NCBI GenBank assembly: GCA_037139735.1
Contig: JBAXFU010000053.1
Location: 1 to 22,374, forward strand
Length of the DNA: 22,374 nucleotides
Direction: 5' to 3'
DNA from: UBA2402 sp037139735
Lineage (GTDB): Bacteria > Planctomycetota > Phycisphaerae > Phycisphaerales > UBA1924
In this document: in pieces, positions 5,986-13,424 of the stretch
How positions within the stretch are numbered: position 1 is the stretch's first letter
How the letters are laid out: each line of letters starts with the position of its first letter
Notes under the pieces: generated by a model
Seen by the model: the letters and a program-made list of their open reading frames with translations, nothing else
Databases searched by the model: none
What the model was told of the DNA's origin: nothing
Program-made: the position numbers and the translations under genes

Positions 5986-7431
5986 ATGATTTCGACGTTG
6001 GCGAACATCTTCAAGGTGCAGGAGCTGCGGAACAAGGTTCTGTTCACGCTCGGCATGCTCTTTGTCTTCCGCATCGGGCACTGGATTCCGCTGCCCGGCA
6101 TCGACCAGGAGGCCCTGGCCAAGGCCTTCAACCAGGCCGCGCAGGAAGGTTCGGCCGTCGCCAAGCTCGTCAGCTTCGTCGCCATCTTCTCCGGCGGCGC
6201 CTTGGCGCACTCGACGATCTTCGGCCTTGGCATCATGCCCTACATCACCGCGGGCATCATCTTCCAGCTCCTGGCCTCCGTCCTCCCGCAGCTCAAGAAG
6301 CTTCAGGAGGAGGGCCCGACCGGTCGCCAGAAGATCATGGAGTACACCCGCTACGTCACCCTGGGCATCTGCATCGTGCAGGGCATCGGCTGGCTCGGCT
6401 ACCTCTCGCAGCAGGGGATGGTCCTCCAGGCGTGGCGCGACAACGTCATCTGGTGGGTGATGGCCGTGACGGCCCTCACCGCGGGCTGCATGTTCCTGAT
6501 GTGGCTCGGCGAGCAGATCGACAAGCACGGCATCGGCAACGGCGCGTCGATGATCATCATGGCCGGCATCCTCGGAGGCATGCCCGGCGCCATCAACAAT
6601 CTCTATGAGAACTTCGACGTCCGAGACCCCAACAAGATCGGGTTCATGGGCCTCTTCCTGCTCATCTCGTGCTTCGTCGCGGTCGTCGGCAGCGCGGTCC
6701 TCATGCAGGTCGCCCAACGTCGCATCACCGTGCAGCAGGCCAAGCACACCCGCGGCCGCAAGGTCTTCGGCGGGCAGCGCAGCTACCTGCCCCTTCGCAT
6801 CAACCACGGCGGCGTGATGCCCATCATCTTCGCCAGTTCGCTGATGATCTTCCCGACCTTCATCTTCGCGCAGCTCAAGGAGTTCGCCAATCACTCCGCG
6901 GCCACCCGCATGCAGGCCGAGATCGCCCAAGGCATCGTCCCCTCCGGCGAGACCACCACGTGGCAGGCCCTCGCGTCCTTCCTGTCCGACGCCTTCCAGC
7001 CCGGCGACTATCCCTACGTGCTCGTCTACATCGTGATGGTCTACTTCTTCAGCTACTTCTGGATCACCGTCCAGTTCAACCCCGAGGAGATGAGCAAGCA
7101 ACTCAAGGAGCACGGCTCCTTCATCCCCGGCCTGCGTCCCGGCCCCCGCACCGCCGAGTACCTCGAAACGGTGATGAACCGCATCACCTACGTCGGCGCT
7201 GGGTTCCTCGCCGTGCTCGCCATCATGCCCACCGTCATCAATCGCGGCATGAACATCGACTACAACGTCAGCCAGTTCCTCGGCGGCACGGGCCTGCTCA
7301 TCGTCGTCTCCGTCATCATGGACTTCCTCCAACGCGTGGAAGCCAACCTGCTGATGCGGAACTACTCGGGCTTCCTCGGTGCCGCCGGTGAAGAGGGCGA
7401 TGGCCCGCGTCTCCGCGGCCCGCGTTTCTGA
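5986..7431 (+). CDS. secY: Preprotein translocase subunit SecY
   Basis: SecY is the channel subunit of the SecYEG translocon in the cytoplasmic membrane. The 481-aa product begins MISTLANIFKVQELRNKVLFTLGMLFVFRIG, matching the family's cytoplasmic helix and first membrane segment (RxRILFTLGxLxVYRIG). Other signatures are IFGLGIMPYITAGIIFQLL, the GIGNGASMIIMAGI segment with GEQIDKHG before it, and PLRINHGGVMPIIFASSLM. About ten membrane segments can be seen. Family members are typically 430-450 aa; the extra length is mainly the region between about 300 and 345 and the ends. The ATG at 5986 follows GAAGG (5971-5975) and GAGG (5978-5981). The frame is open upstream to 5929 without SecY-like sequence. 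map starts 11 nt after the stop. Confidence 0.98.
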   Translation: MISTLANIFKVQELRNKVLFTLGMLFVFRIGHWIPLPGIDQEALAKAFNQAAQEGSAVAKLVSFVAIFSGGALAHSTIFGLGIMPYITAGIIFQLLASVLPQLKKLQEEGPTGRQKIMEYTRYVTLGICIVQGIGWLGYLSQQGMVLQAWRDNVIWWVMAVTALTAGCMFLMWLGEQIDKHGIGNGASMIIMAGILGGMPGAINNLYENFDVRDPNKIGFMGLFLLISCFVAVVGSAVLMQVAQRRITVQQAKHTRGRKVFGGQRSYLPLRINHGGVMPIIFASSLMIFPTFIFAQLKEFANHSAATRMQAEIAQGIVPSGETTTWQALASFLSDAFQPGDYPYVLVYIVMVYFFSYFWITVQFNPEEMSKQLKEHGSFIPGLRPGPRTAEYLETVMNRITYVGAGFLAVLAIMPTVINRGMNIDYNVSQFLGGTGLLIVVSVIMDFLQRVEANLLMRNYSGFLGAAGEEGDGPRLRGPRF

Positions 7432-7442
7432 TCCATCGGGCC

Positions 7443-8231
7443 ATGTCCGAATCCGATCTCCATGGCGTCCCGCCCGGTCTGCTCCGGGCGGGACGCATCG
7501 TTTCGCGGACGCTCGATCTGCTGGCCGTCGAGGCCGTCCCCGGCGCCTCCACCAGGCGGCTGGCCGCCCGTGCCGCCGAGGTCATCGCGTCGCTGGGGGG
7601 CGTGCCGGTCATGGCGACGTGCGTGAACGCGGCCGGCGTGGCCTTCGGGCACGCGGCCAGCATCTGCATCGACGAGGAGGTGACCCACGCGAAACCCTCG
7701 TCGCGACTGCTGCGGGCGGGCGATGTGGCGACCATCGACGTGGCGGCATCGTTCGAGGATGGCGATGGCCGCTGGCATGCCGACGCGGCAAGGCCGATCG
7801 TGGTGGCCGCCGGCGACGCCCACGCCGCTCGAGGCGGGCGGCTCATGGAGGCGGCCTTGGCGGTGCACCGGGCGTGCGAGGCGAGCGTGCGGGCGGGAGT
7901 TCGTTGGGGGGCGTGTGCCGAAGCCGCGCTGGCCGAGGCGGCCTCGCGGCGATGTCGCGTGGTGGGGGCCTGCGCGGGGCACGGCATCGGGCGTCGGTTG
8001 CACGAGGACCTGCGGCTTGGCTTCGATCCCTCCGACGGGACGTGGGACCACGTGCTGGCCGTCGGCGAGACGATCACGGTGGAGCCGGTGGTCTGCGAGG
8101 GAACGGAGGCGGCGGTGCTGGTGGAGACCGATGACGGGTGGACGACGCTGGAGGCCACCGGACGGTGGAGCGCTTACCGGGAGACGACGGTGACCGTGAC
8201 GGCGGCGGGGGCGGTGACGATCGCCGGCTAG
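7443..8231 (+). CDS. map: Type I methionine aminopeptidase
   Basis: It removes the initiator methionine from nascent proteins, using two metal ions in a pita-bread fold. The 262-aa product keeps all expected active-site residues: H82 (THAKP, equivalent to CHGIP), D99 (TIDV), D114 (HADAAR, equivalent to HGDTS), H180 (CAGHGIGRRLHE, with H187), E214 (VEPVV) and E247 (RETTVTV). It lacks any N-terminal zinc-finger extension. The sequence around the motifs is rather divergent and Ala/Arg-rich. The start lies 11 nt after the secY stop with no clear Shine-Dalgarno sequence, suggesting coupling to secY. In many bacteria the order is secY-adk-map-infA; here adk is missing and folD follows. Confidence 0.93.
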   Translation: MSESDLHGVPPGLLRAGRIVSRTLDLLAVEAVPGASTRRLAARAAEVIASLGGVPVMATCVNAAGVAFGHAASICIDEEVTHAKPSSRLLRAGDVATIDVAASFEDGDGRWHADAARPIVVAAGDAHAARGGRLMEAALAVHRACEASVRAGVRWGACAEAALAEAASRRCRVVGACAGHGIGRRLHEDLRLGFDPSDGTWDHVLAVGETITVEPVVCEGTEAAVLVETDDGWTTLEATGRWSAYRETTVTVTAAGAVTIAG

Positions 8232-8254
8232 GGTCGGTCCGCGAGGCGTGTCGC

Positions 8255-8260
8255 TATCAT
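8255..8260 (+). promoter_or_regulatory. Possible -10 box of a leaderless folD transcript
   Basis: TATCAT at 8255-8260 ends 5 nt before the folD ATG at 8266. A -10 box at this distance would put the transcription start at or next to the start codon. There is no Shine-Dalgarno sequence between box and ATG, consistent with a leaderless mRNA. No good -35 box is visible at the expected place. Confidence 0.4.
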
Positions 8261-8265
8261 CGAGC

Positions 8266-9204
8266 ATGAGCGTCGCCCGCATCATCGACGGAGTGGCACT
8301 GGCGAGCGAGGAACGAACTCGCATCAAGGCGAGGGTGGAGGCGCTGCGTGCCCGCGGTCGCGAGGTGCGCCTCGACGCCGTCCTGATCGAGGCGGGCGAC
8401 AACGGGGCGCGGGTGTACGCAGACAACCAGGCCAAGACGTGCGAGGCCCTGGGCATCACCTACCGGCTTCACCGGGTGACGCCCACGAGCGCGACGCACG
8501 CGTACGACGAGATCGCCGGACGTGTCCTGCTCCTGGCGAACGATCCGACCGTCACGGCGATGATGATGCACCTGCCGCTGCCCGAGGGCGTGGACGTGCA
8601 CCGCATCCAGGCGTTGATCGCGGCGACCAAGGACGTCGAGGGGGTGAACCCCGCGAACATCGGGAACATCGTCTACGGCCGTTCGTCGCTGGCGCCGTGC
8701 ACCGCGTTGGCGGTGATGCGGATGCTCGAGCGCGTGTGGGTCGAGAAGACCGCCGCGGGCCTGCTCTCGCCGGGACAGTCGCCCTTCGAGGCGGGCAAGC
8801 CATTCCTTCGCGGACAGGTGGCGGTCGTGGTGGGCGCCGGCGACGTGGTGGGCAAGCCCATCGCGGTGCTCCTGATGCGCCAGGAGGCCACCGTGATCTC
8901 GTGCAACAAGTGGACGCCGTCGCTGGCGGCCGTCGCGAGGACGGCCGACGTGCTGATCGCGGCCGCGGGCGTGCCGGGGTTGATCCGCCGCGACATGGTG
9001 AAGCCCGACGCCATCGTGATCGACGTGGGCGTCAACCGGGTCAAGGGCGAGGACGGCAAGACGCGAACCACCGGCGACGTGGCCTTCGAGGAGGCGTCGC
9101 AGGTGGCCGGCTGGATCAGCCCCGTGCCCGGCGGCGTGGGGCCGGTGACGGTCTCCATGCTGCTGCACAACGTGGTGCAGGCGGCGGAGGCGGCGGGGGG
9201 GTGA
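8266..9204 (+). CDS. folD: Methylenetetrahydrofolate dehydrogenase (FolD family) with altered catalytic residues
   Basis: FolD normally oxidises 5,10-methylene-THF with NADP and hydrolyses the methenyl product to 10-formyl-THF. The 312-aa product has the fold signatures: VARIIDG at the start, LPLPEGVD, KDVEGVNPANIG, PCTALAVMRML, VVVGAGDVVGKPIAVLLM, IVIDVGVNR and PVPGGVGPVTVSMLL. The catalytic positions differ. The lysine of Y-x3-K is Q55 (YADNQAK), the glutamine before LPLP is H102, and the second aspartate of KDVDG is E125. The nucleotide-binding GRS is G190-A-G, and about 18 extra residues lie near 160-180. These changes argue against cyclohydrolase activity. I chose ATG 8266; a GTG at 8248 is possible but overlaps the -10-like box. 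Confidence 0.9.
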   Translation: MSVARIIDGVALASEERTRIKARVEALRARGREVRLDAVLIEAGDNGARVYADNQAKTCEALGITYRLHRVTPTSATHAYDEIAGRVLLLANDPTVTAMMMHLPLPEGVDVHRIQALIAATKDVEGVNPANIGNIVYGRSSLAPCTALAVMRMLERVWVEKTAAGLLSPGQSPFEAGKPFLRGQVAVVVGAGDVVGKPIAVLLMRQEATVISCNKWTPSLAAVARTADVLIAAAGVPGLIRRDMVKPDAIVIDVGVNRVKGEDGKTRTTGDVAFEEASQVAGWISPVPGGVGPVTVSMLLHNVVQAAEAAGG

Positions 9205-9205
9205 A

Positions 9206-9254
9206 GCGTCGCTCGCACCGGGCGCGTGCGCCACGGTCCTGATCGGTGCGACGC
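9206..9254. terminator. Possible bidirectional terminator structure between folD and gltX
   Basis: The 77-nt gap between these convergent genes can fold into a long stem. 9206-9220 (GCGTCGCTCGCACCG) pairs with 9244-9254 (CGGTGCGACGC) in 11 pairs with a 4-nt bulge, and a small inner hairpin GGCG-CGTG-CGCC lies at 9221-9232. There is no T-run on either side, so this is a candidate only. Confidence 0.35.
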
Positions 9255-9281
9255 GGCGGACGAACACGCAGGAGCTGCGGC

Positions 9282-11045
9282 CTACTTCGCCGGCGAGAAG
9301 GCCGCCAGGCACGTCCGCAGTCGCTTCATGCTCGAGTCGCGTCCCAGCGAGGCGAGGGTTTCGCCCAGCGGCGGGCTCACGGCAACGCCGGCGACGGCGA
9401 CGCGGATGGCCTGTGCGAGCGGTCCCATGTTGGGGAGCTGCGCCTCCTTCACCATCTCCTCGATGAGCGCGTGGATCGGCGCGGGTTCGAAGGCGTCGAG
9501 GCCCGCAAGCCGGTCGGCGAATCGGGCGAGCAACGCGAGGCCCGTGGCGTCGGACGCGAGCAGGTGCTTGTCGACCGCGGCCCGGTCGAACGGCACCGCG
9601 CCGTCGTCGAGCAGGATGAACGACGCGGGACGCGAGGCCTCGGCGAGCGTCTTGGCCCGCACCCGCACCACCTGCGCGAGCCACAGCCAGCGGGGCGAGA
9701 GGTTCTCGGCGCCCGTGACGCCAAGGCGCGTGGGCAACGCGGGCTGATGCTCGAGACACCACGCCGCCCAGCGGGCGGCGAACTCCTCGACGGGCAGGGC
9801 CGCGATCGCGTCGCCGTTGAAGCTCGCGAGCTTCACGCGGTCGAAGCGGGCGTTGGTGGTGCCGATGCGTTCGAGCGAGAAGTTCGCGGCGAGGAAGGCC
9901 GTGTCGAACTTCTCGAGGTCCTTGCCGTCGGGGAGCTTCATGCCGGGGTTCCAGCCCAGGAGCGCGAGGAAGTTGTCGATCGCGGAGGGGAGGTACCCGT
10001 TGGCGCGGAAGTCGGCGACCTCGATCTCGGGGAGCGGGGCGTTGAAGCGGGCGGCGATCTTCGCGGCGGCGTCGAGGGAGTCGTTGTCGGCCTTGGCGAA
10101 GCCCTCGACGAGCGAGGCGTCGAGCCCCGTCTCGCCCGCGATGCGGGCGGGCGTGAGCGAGGCGTCCTTGGCCATCGCCGCCTTGAGGGCGGCGCGAGCG
10201 GCCTTGGCCTTGTCGCGCTTGCTCATCTTCGTCGAGTCCATGTTGAAGATGAGTGGCATGTGCGCGTAGGCGGGCGTGCGGAAGGGCTCGCCCGTGTCGA
10301 GCCGGCGCAGGGCCCTTTGGAGCGCGACATGCCGCGGCGTGTTGTTGAGGTGCTCCTGGGCCCGCAGCACGTGCGTGACGCCCATCAGTTCGTCGTCGAT
10401 CACGACGGCGAAGTGGTACGTGGGGAAGCCGTCGGCCTTGCGGAGCACGAAGTCGTCGAGTTCGCCCGCTGCATAGCGCACGTCGCCCAGCACGGAGTCC
10501 TTGACGACGATCTCCTCGCGCGGGGCGAGCAGCCGGATGACGTGGGGCGTGCCCGAGCGCATGCGGTCGAGTCGTTCGGCCGGGGGAACTTGCATCGCGT
10601 TGGTGCGGTCGTAGCGGAAGGTGCCCTTGCGATCGGTGACGGCCTTGCGCTGCGCGTCGAGTTCCGAAGCGGTGTCGAAGGCGGGATACGCGAGTTCGTT
10701 GGCGACGAGCCACTCGATGTACGCGTCGTAGAGATGGACACGCTGGGCCTGAAAGAAGGGGCCGACCTTGCGGGGGTCGCCGCCCAGCGTGCGGCCGCCC
10801 GCGGAGAACTCGGGGCCCTCGTCCCACTCGATGCCGAGCCACGCGAGGTCCTCCATGATGCCCCGCGCGGATTCGATGCTGCTGCGGGCGCGGTCAGTGT
10901 CCTCGATGCGGAGGATGAATCGGCCGCCGTGGCGGCGGGCGAAGGCCCAGCAGAAGAGGGCGGTGCGTGCGCCGCCGATGTGCAGGTGCCCGGTGGGGGA
11001 GGGGGCGAAGCGAGTGACGACGGGGGGCGTGGCGGCAGAGGACAT
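9282..11045 (-). CDS. gltX: Glutamyl-tRNA synthetase
   Basis: It charges tRNA-Glu with glutamate. The 587-aa product is a class I synthetase with the HIGH-type motif RFAPSPTGHLHIGGART (HIGG at 22-25), RIEDTDRARS, the HVLRAQEHLNNTPRH region, and the KMSKS-type motif at 273-277 (KMSKR). Right after KMSKR come about 65 extra residues (Ala/Lys-rich, then a helical stretch) before the sequence rejoins the family at RANGYLPSAIDNFLALLGW. This explains most of the excess over the usual 470-500 aa. The ATG (complement of 11043-11045) was chosen because family homology starts a few residues later. The frame extends upstream to 11174 without recognisable sequence. No Shine-Dalgarno is visible; a TAACCT lies just upstream, so a leaderless start is possible. 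It is convergent with folD and divergent from the EF-G-like gene. Confidence 0.95.
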   Translation of the reverse strand: MSSAATPPVVTRFAPSPTGHLHIGGARTALFCWAFARRHGGRFILRIEDTDRARSSIESARGIMEDLAWLGIEWDEGPEFSAGGRTLGGDPRKVGPFFQAQRVHLYDAYIEWLVANELAYPAFDTASELDAQRKAVTDRKGTFRYDRTNAMQVPPAERLDRMRSGTPHVIRLLAPREEIVVKDSVLGDVRYAAGELDDFVLRKADGFPTYHFAVVIDDELMGVTHVLRAQEHLNNTPRHVALQRALRRLDTGEPFRTPAYAHMPLIFNMDSTKMSKRDKAKAARAALKAAMAKDASLTPARIAGETGLDASLVEGFAKADNDSLDAAAKIAARFNAPLPEIEVADFRANGYLPSAIDNFLALLGWNPGMKLPDGKDLEKFDTAFLAANFSLERIGTTNARFDRVKLASFNGDAIAALPVEEFAARWAAWCLEHQPALPTRLGVTGAENLSPRWLWLAQVVRVRAKTLAEASRPASFILLDDGAVPFDRAAVDKHLLASDATGLALLARFADRLAGLDAFEPAPIHALIEEMVKEAQLPNMGPLAQAIRVAVAGVAVSPPLGETLASLGRDSSMKRLRTCLAAFSPAK

Positions 11046-11149
11046 GGAAGGGAAGGTTAGCGGCCGTCCGAGGAGGCGTGGGGCGATCCTGCGGCGGACA
11101 CGGGCGCAGCGTCGGCGACTGGACTCGAGGGCGGGTGCAACAATCAGGC

Positions 11150-11183
11150 GACAGGTGCACGCGGCGCGCCGCACGTGCCTGTC
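11150..11183. promoter_or_regulatory. 34-bp imperfect palindrome between gltX and the EF-G-like gene
   Basis: The segment begins GACAGG and ends CCTGTC, with CGGCGCGCCG at its centre. The two 17-nt halves agree at 13 positions, with mismatches at positions 7, 8, 10 and 11 of each half. It lies 105 nt from the gltX start and 73 nt from the other. It could be an operator for the divergent pair or a hairpin in the leader of the + gene. No protein can be assigned to it. Confidence 0.35.
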
Positions 11184-11255
11184 CGGGGTCCCCGCCCCGT
11201 CACCAGGTGCAAGTCGCGACGACGGGTGCGTCCGCCGCCGCCTGGAGACTCAGCG

Positions 11256-13337
11256 ATGCCGGCACGTCAGCCATCGGATCTGCGCAACGTCCTGCTCTGC
11301 GGCCCGAGCGGATCGGGCAAGACCTCGATCGCGGAGCGGCTGCTCTTCGTCGCGGGCGTCGTCAGGCGTCCCGGCACGGTGGCGGAAGGCACGACCGTCA
11401 GCGACCACCTGCCCGAGGAGAAGTCGCACGGGCACAGTCTCCAGCCGTCGGTGATGCACCTCGAGCACGAACGCCACCTCGTGAACCTGATCGACACGCC
11501 GGGCCTGCCCGACTTCATCGGCCACGCGATCGCCTGCTTTCCGGCGTGCGAGACCATCGCCGTGACGCTCGACGCCACGCGCGGGATCGACAGCGTGGCC
11601 AGGCGGCTCATGGCGGTCGCCGAGGAGAGGCGGATCCCGCGGATGATCATCGTCAACAAGATCGACGAGGCGGCCGACGGCGCACTGGAGGAACTCCTCG
11701 CGTCGATCCGATCGACCTTCGGGAACATCTGCCTTCCCATCAACCTGCCGAGCCTGCGTGGCCGCAAGGTCATCAACGTCTTCGAACACGACGGCACCGA
11801 CGCTCAGGGGGACCAGGCCGACTTCATGTCGGTGCACGAGGCGCACAAGGCGATCGTGGAGCAGGTGATCGAGGTCGACGACGACCTCACCATGCAGTAT
11901 CTGGGGGCGGGAGAAGGGAGGTTCGACCCCGCCCGACTGCACGCGGCCTTCGAAAGGGCGCTCGAGCAGGCGCACCTCGTGCCCGTCTGCTTCATGTCGG
12001 CCAGGACGGGCGTGGGGGCCGAAGATCTGCTCCACATCTTCGCCAGCCTCTGTCCCAGTCCGCTCGAGGTGAACCCGCCCGAGTTCGTCTACCGGGCGAC
12101 GGAAGCAGGGCCCGAGCAGGAGTGGCACAGCCACCCCGATCACGACGGGCGACTTGTGGCCCACGTCTTCCGCGTCGCCGGCGACCCCTTCCTGGGTCGC
12201 GTGGGCCTCGTGCGCGTGCACCAGGGCGCGCTCAAGGCCAGGCAGGACGCCTTCATCGACGACCAGAAGAAGGCCGTGCGGCTCGGCCATCTCTTCCTGA
12301 TGCAGGGCAAGGAGCATGTCGAGGTCGCCGAGGCGGGCCCCGGCGCGATCGTCGCCGTCGCGAAGGTCGACGACCTTCGCTTCAACGCCGTGCTTCACGA
12401 CAGCCATGACTACGACTCGGTGCGGCTGCGGCCATTGCCCCTGCCTCGCCCGGTCTACGGGCTCGCGGTGCGACTTCGGAGTCATGCCGACGAGACCAAG
12501 TTCTCCGCCGCGGCGCATCGCTTCATGATCGAGGACCCGTGCCTCGTGGTCGAACGCATCGCCGCCACCGGCGAGACGGTGATGCGAGGGCTCGGCGAGT
12601 TGCACCTCCGCGTGGTGGTCGAGCGGTTCCGCTCGGTGGCGCACGTGGAACTCGACGTCGCGACCCCCAAGGTGGCCTACAAGGAGACGATCACCGCCCG
12701 CGCCGACGGCCACCACCGGCACAAGAAGCAGACGGGCGGCGCGGGGCAGTTCGGCGAGGTCTTCCTCCGCGTGGAGCCGTTGCCCGCCGACCATCCCGAC
12801 GGCTTCGAGTTCGTGAACGACACGGTCGGCGGGAGCATTCCGCGTCAGTACATTCCCGCCATCGAGAAGGGCGTGCGCCAGGTGCTGGCGGAGGGCGCGG
12901 TGGCGGGGTATCCGCTGCACGGCGTGCGGGTGAGCGTCTACGACGGCAAGCATCACGATGTCGACAGCAAGGAGATCGCCTTCATCGCCGCGGGCCGTCG
13001 AGCCTTCATCGACGCGGTGAGCAAGGCCAGGCCCGCGCTGATGGAGCCCTTCGTCTCGCTCGAGATCACCGCGCCGGCTCGTTGCATGGGCGACGTGGCG
13101 GGTCAACTCTCGACCAAGCGAGGACGCGTGCAGAGCACGGACGTCGTCGGGGGCGATCAGTGCATGGTGCGTGCGGTCGCGCCGTTGTCGGAACTCCAGA
13201 ACTACGCCGGGGAACTCAAGAGCATCACGGGCGGGGCCGGTTCGTTCTCGATGGAGTACAGCCACGACGAACGAACGCCGCCGCAGGTCCAGTCGGCGGT
13301 GATCGCCTCCTACAAGCCGCAGGCCGAACCCGATTGA
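11256..13337 (+). CDS. EF-G-like translational GTPase (EF-G2 type)
   Basis: A five-domain relative of elongation factor G. The 693-aa product has a P-loop GPSGSGKTS (16-24), TTVSD in switch I, DTPG (80-83) and NKID (134-137). It has EF-G domains III-V, including QTGGAGQFGEV (about 490-500, domain IV), SIPRQYIPAIEKGVRQ, YPLHGVRVSVYDGKHHDVDSKEIAF and the end of domain V. It departs from canonical EF-G in having GPSGSGKTS instead of AHVDAGKTT and L84 in place of the histidine that follows DTPG. These features match the EF-G-like group seen beside a standard EF-G in many bacteria, so it is probably a paralogue. Tetracycline-protection proteins are a less likely alternative. The ATG at 11256 begins the homology; the frame is open to 11175. 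Confidence 0.85.
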   Translation: MPARQPSDLRNVLLCGPSGSGKTSIAERLLFVAGVVRRPGTVAEGTTVSDHLPEEKSHGHSLQPSVMHLEHERHLVNLIDTPGLPDFIGHAIACFPACETIAVTLDATRGIDSVARRLMAVAEERRIPRMIIVNKIDEAADGALEELLASIRSTFGNICLPINLPSLRGRKVINVFEHDGTDAQGDQADFMSVHEAHKAIVEQVIEVDDDLTMQYLGAGEGRFDPARLHAAFERALEQAHLVPVCFMSARTGVGAEDLLHIFASLCPSPLEVNPPEFVYRATEAGPEQEWHSHPDHDGRLVAHVFRVAGDPFLGRVGLVRVHQGALKARQDAFIDDQKKAVRLGHLFLMQGKEHVEVAEAGPGAIVAVAKVDDLRFNAVLHDSHDYDSVRLRPLPLPRPVYGLAVRLRSHADETKFSAAAHRFMIEDPCLVVERIAATGETVMRGLGELHLRVVVERFRSVAHVELDVATPKVAYKETITARADGHHRHKKQTGGAGQFGEVFLRVEPLPADHPDGFEFVNDTVGGSIPRQYIPAIEKGVRQVLAEGAVAGYPLHGVRVSVYDGKHHDVDSKEIAFIAAGRRAFIDAVSKARPALMEPFVSLEITAPARCMGDVAGQLSTKRGRVQSTDVVGGDQCMVRAVAPLSELQNYAGELKSITGGAGSFSMEYSHDERTPPQVQSAVIASYKPQAEPD

Positions 13338-13338
13338 C

Positions 13339-13374
13339 AGGCAGACCCGAAGGCAGACCCGAAGGCCGGCCCGA
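13339..13374. repeat. 12-bp tandem repeat after the EF-G-like gene
   Basis: AGGCAGACCCGA occurs at 13339-13350 and 13351-13362. A variant, AGGCCGGCCCGA, follows at 13363-13374, and a partial fourth copy (AGGCCG) at 13375-13380. The array starts right after the stop codon of the EF-G-like gene and fills much of the 87-nt gap to the next start. Confidence 0.8.
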
Positions 13375-13424
13375 AGGCCGCCGTCGCACGAACGGGGGAA
13401 GCGGGTTGGCCCGCCGGTTGCGGC

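Noticed and set aside
8257..10842. Long minus-strand frame of 861 codons across folD and part of gltX
   Set aside because: It overlaps folD antisense and gltX in the wrong frame; its sequence is low-complexity Arg/Gly/Ala without motifs.
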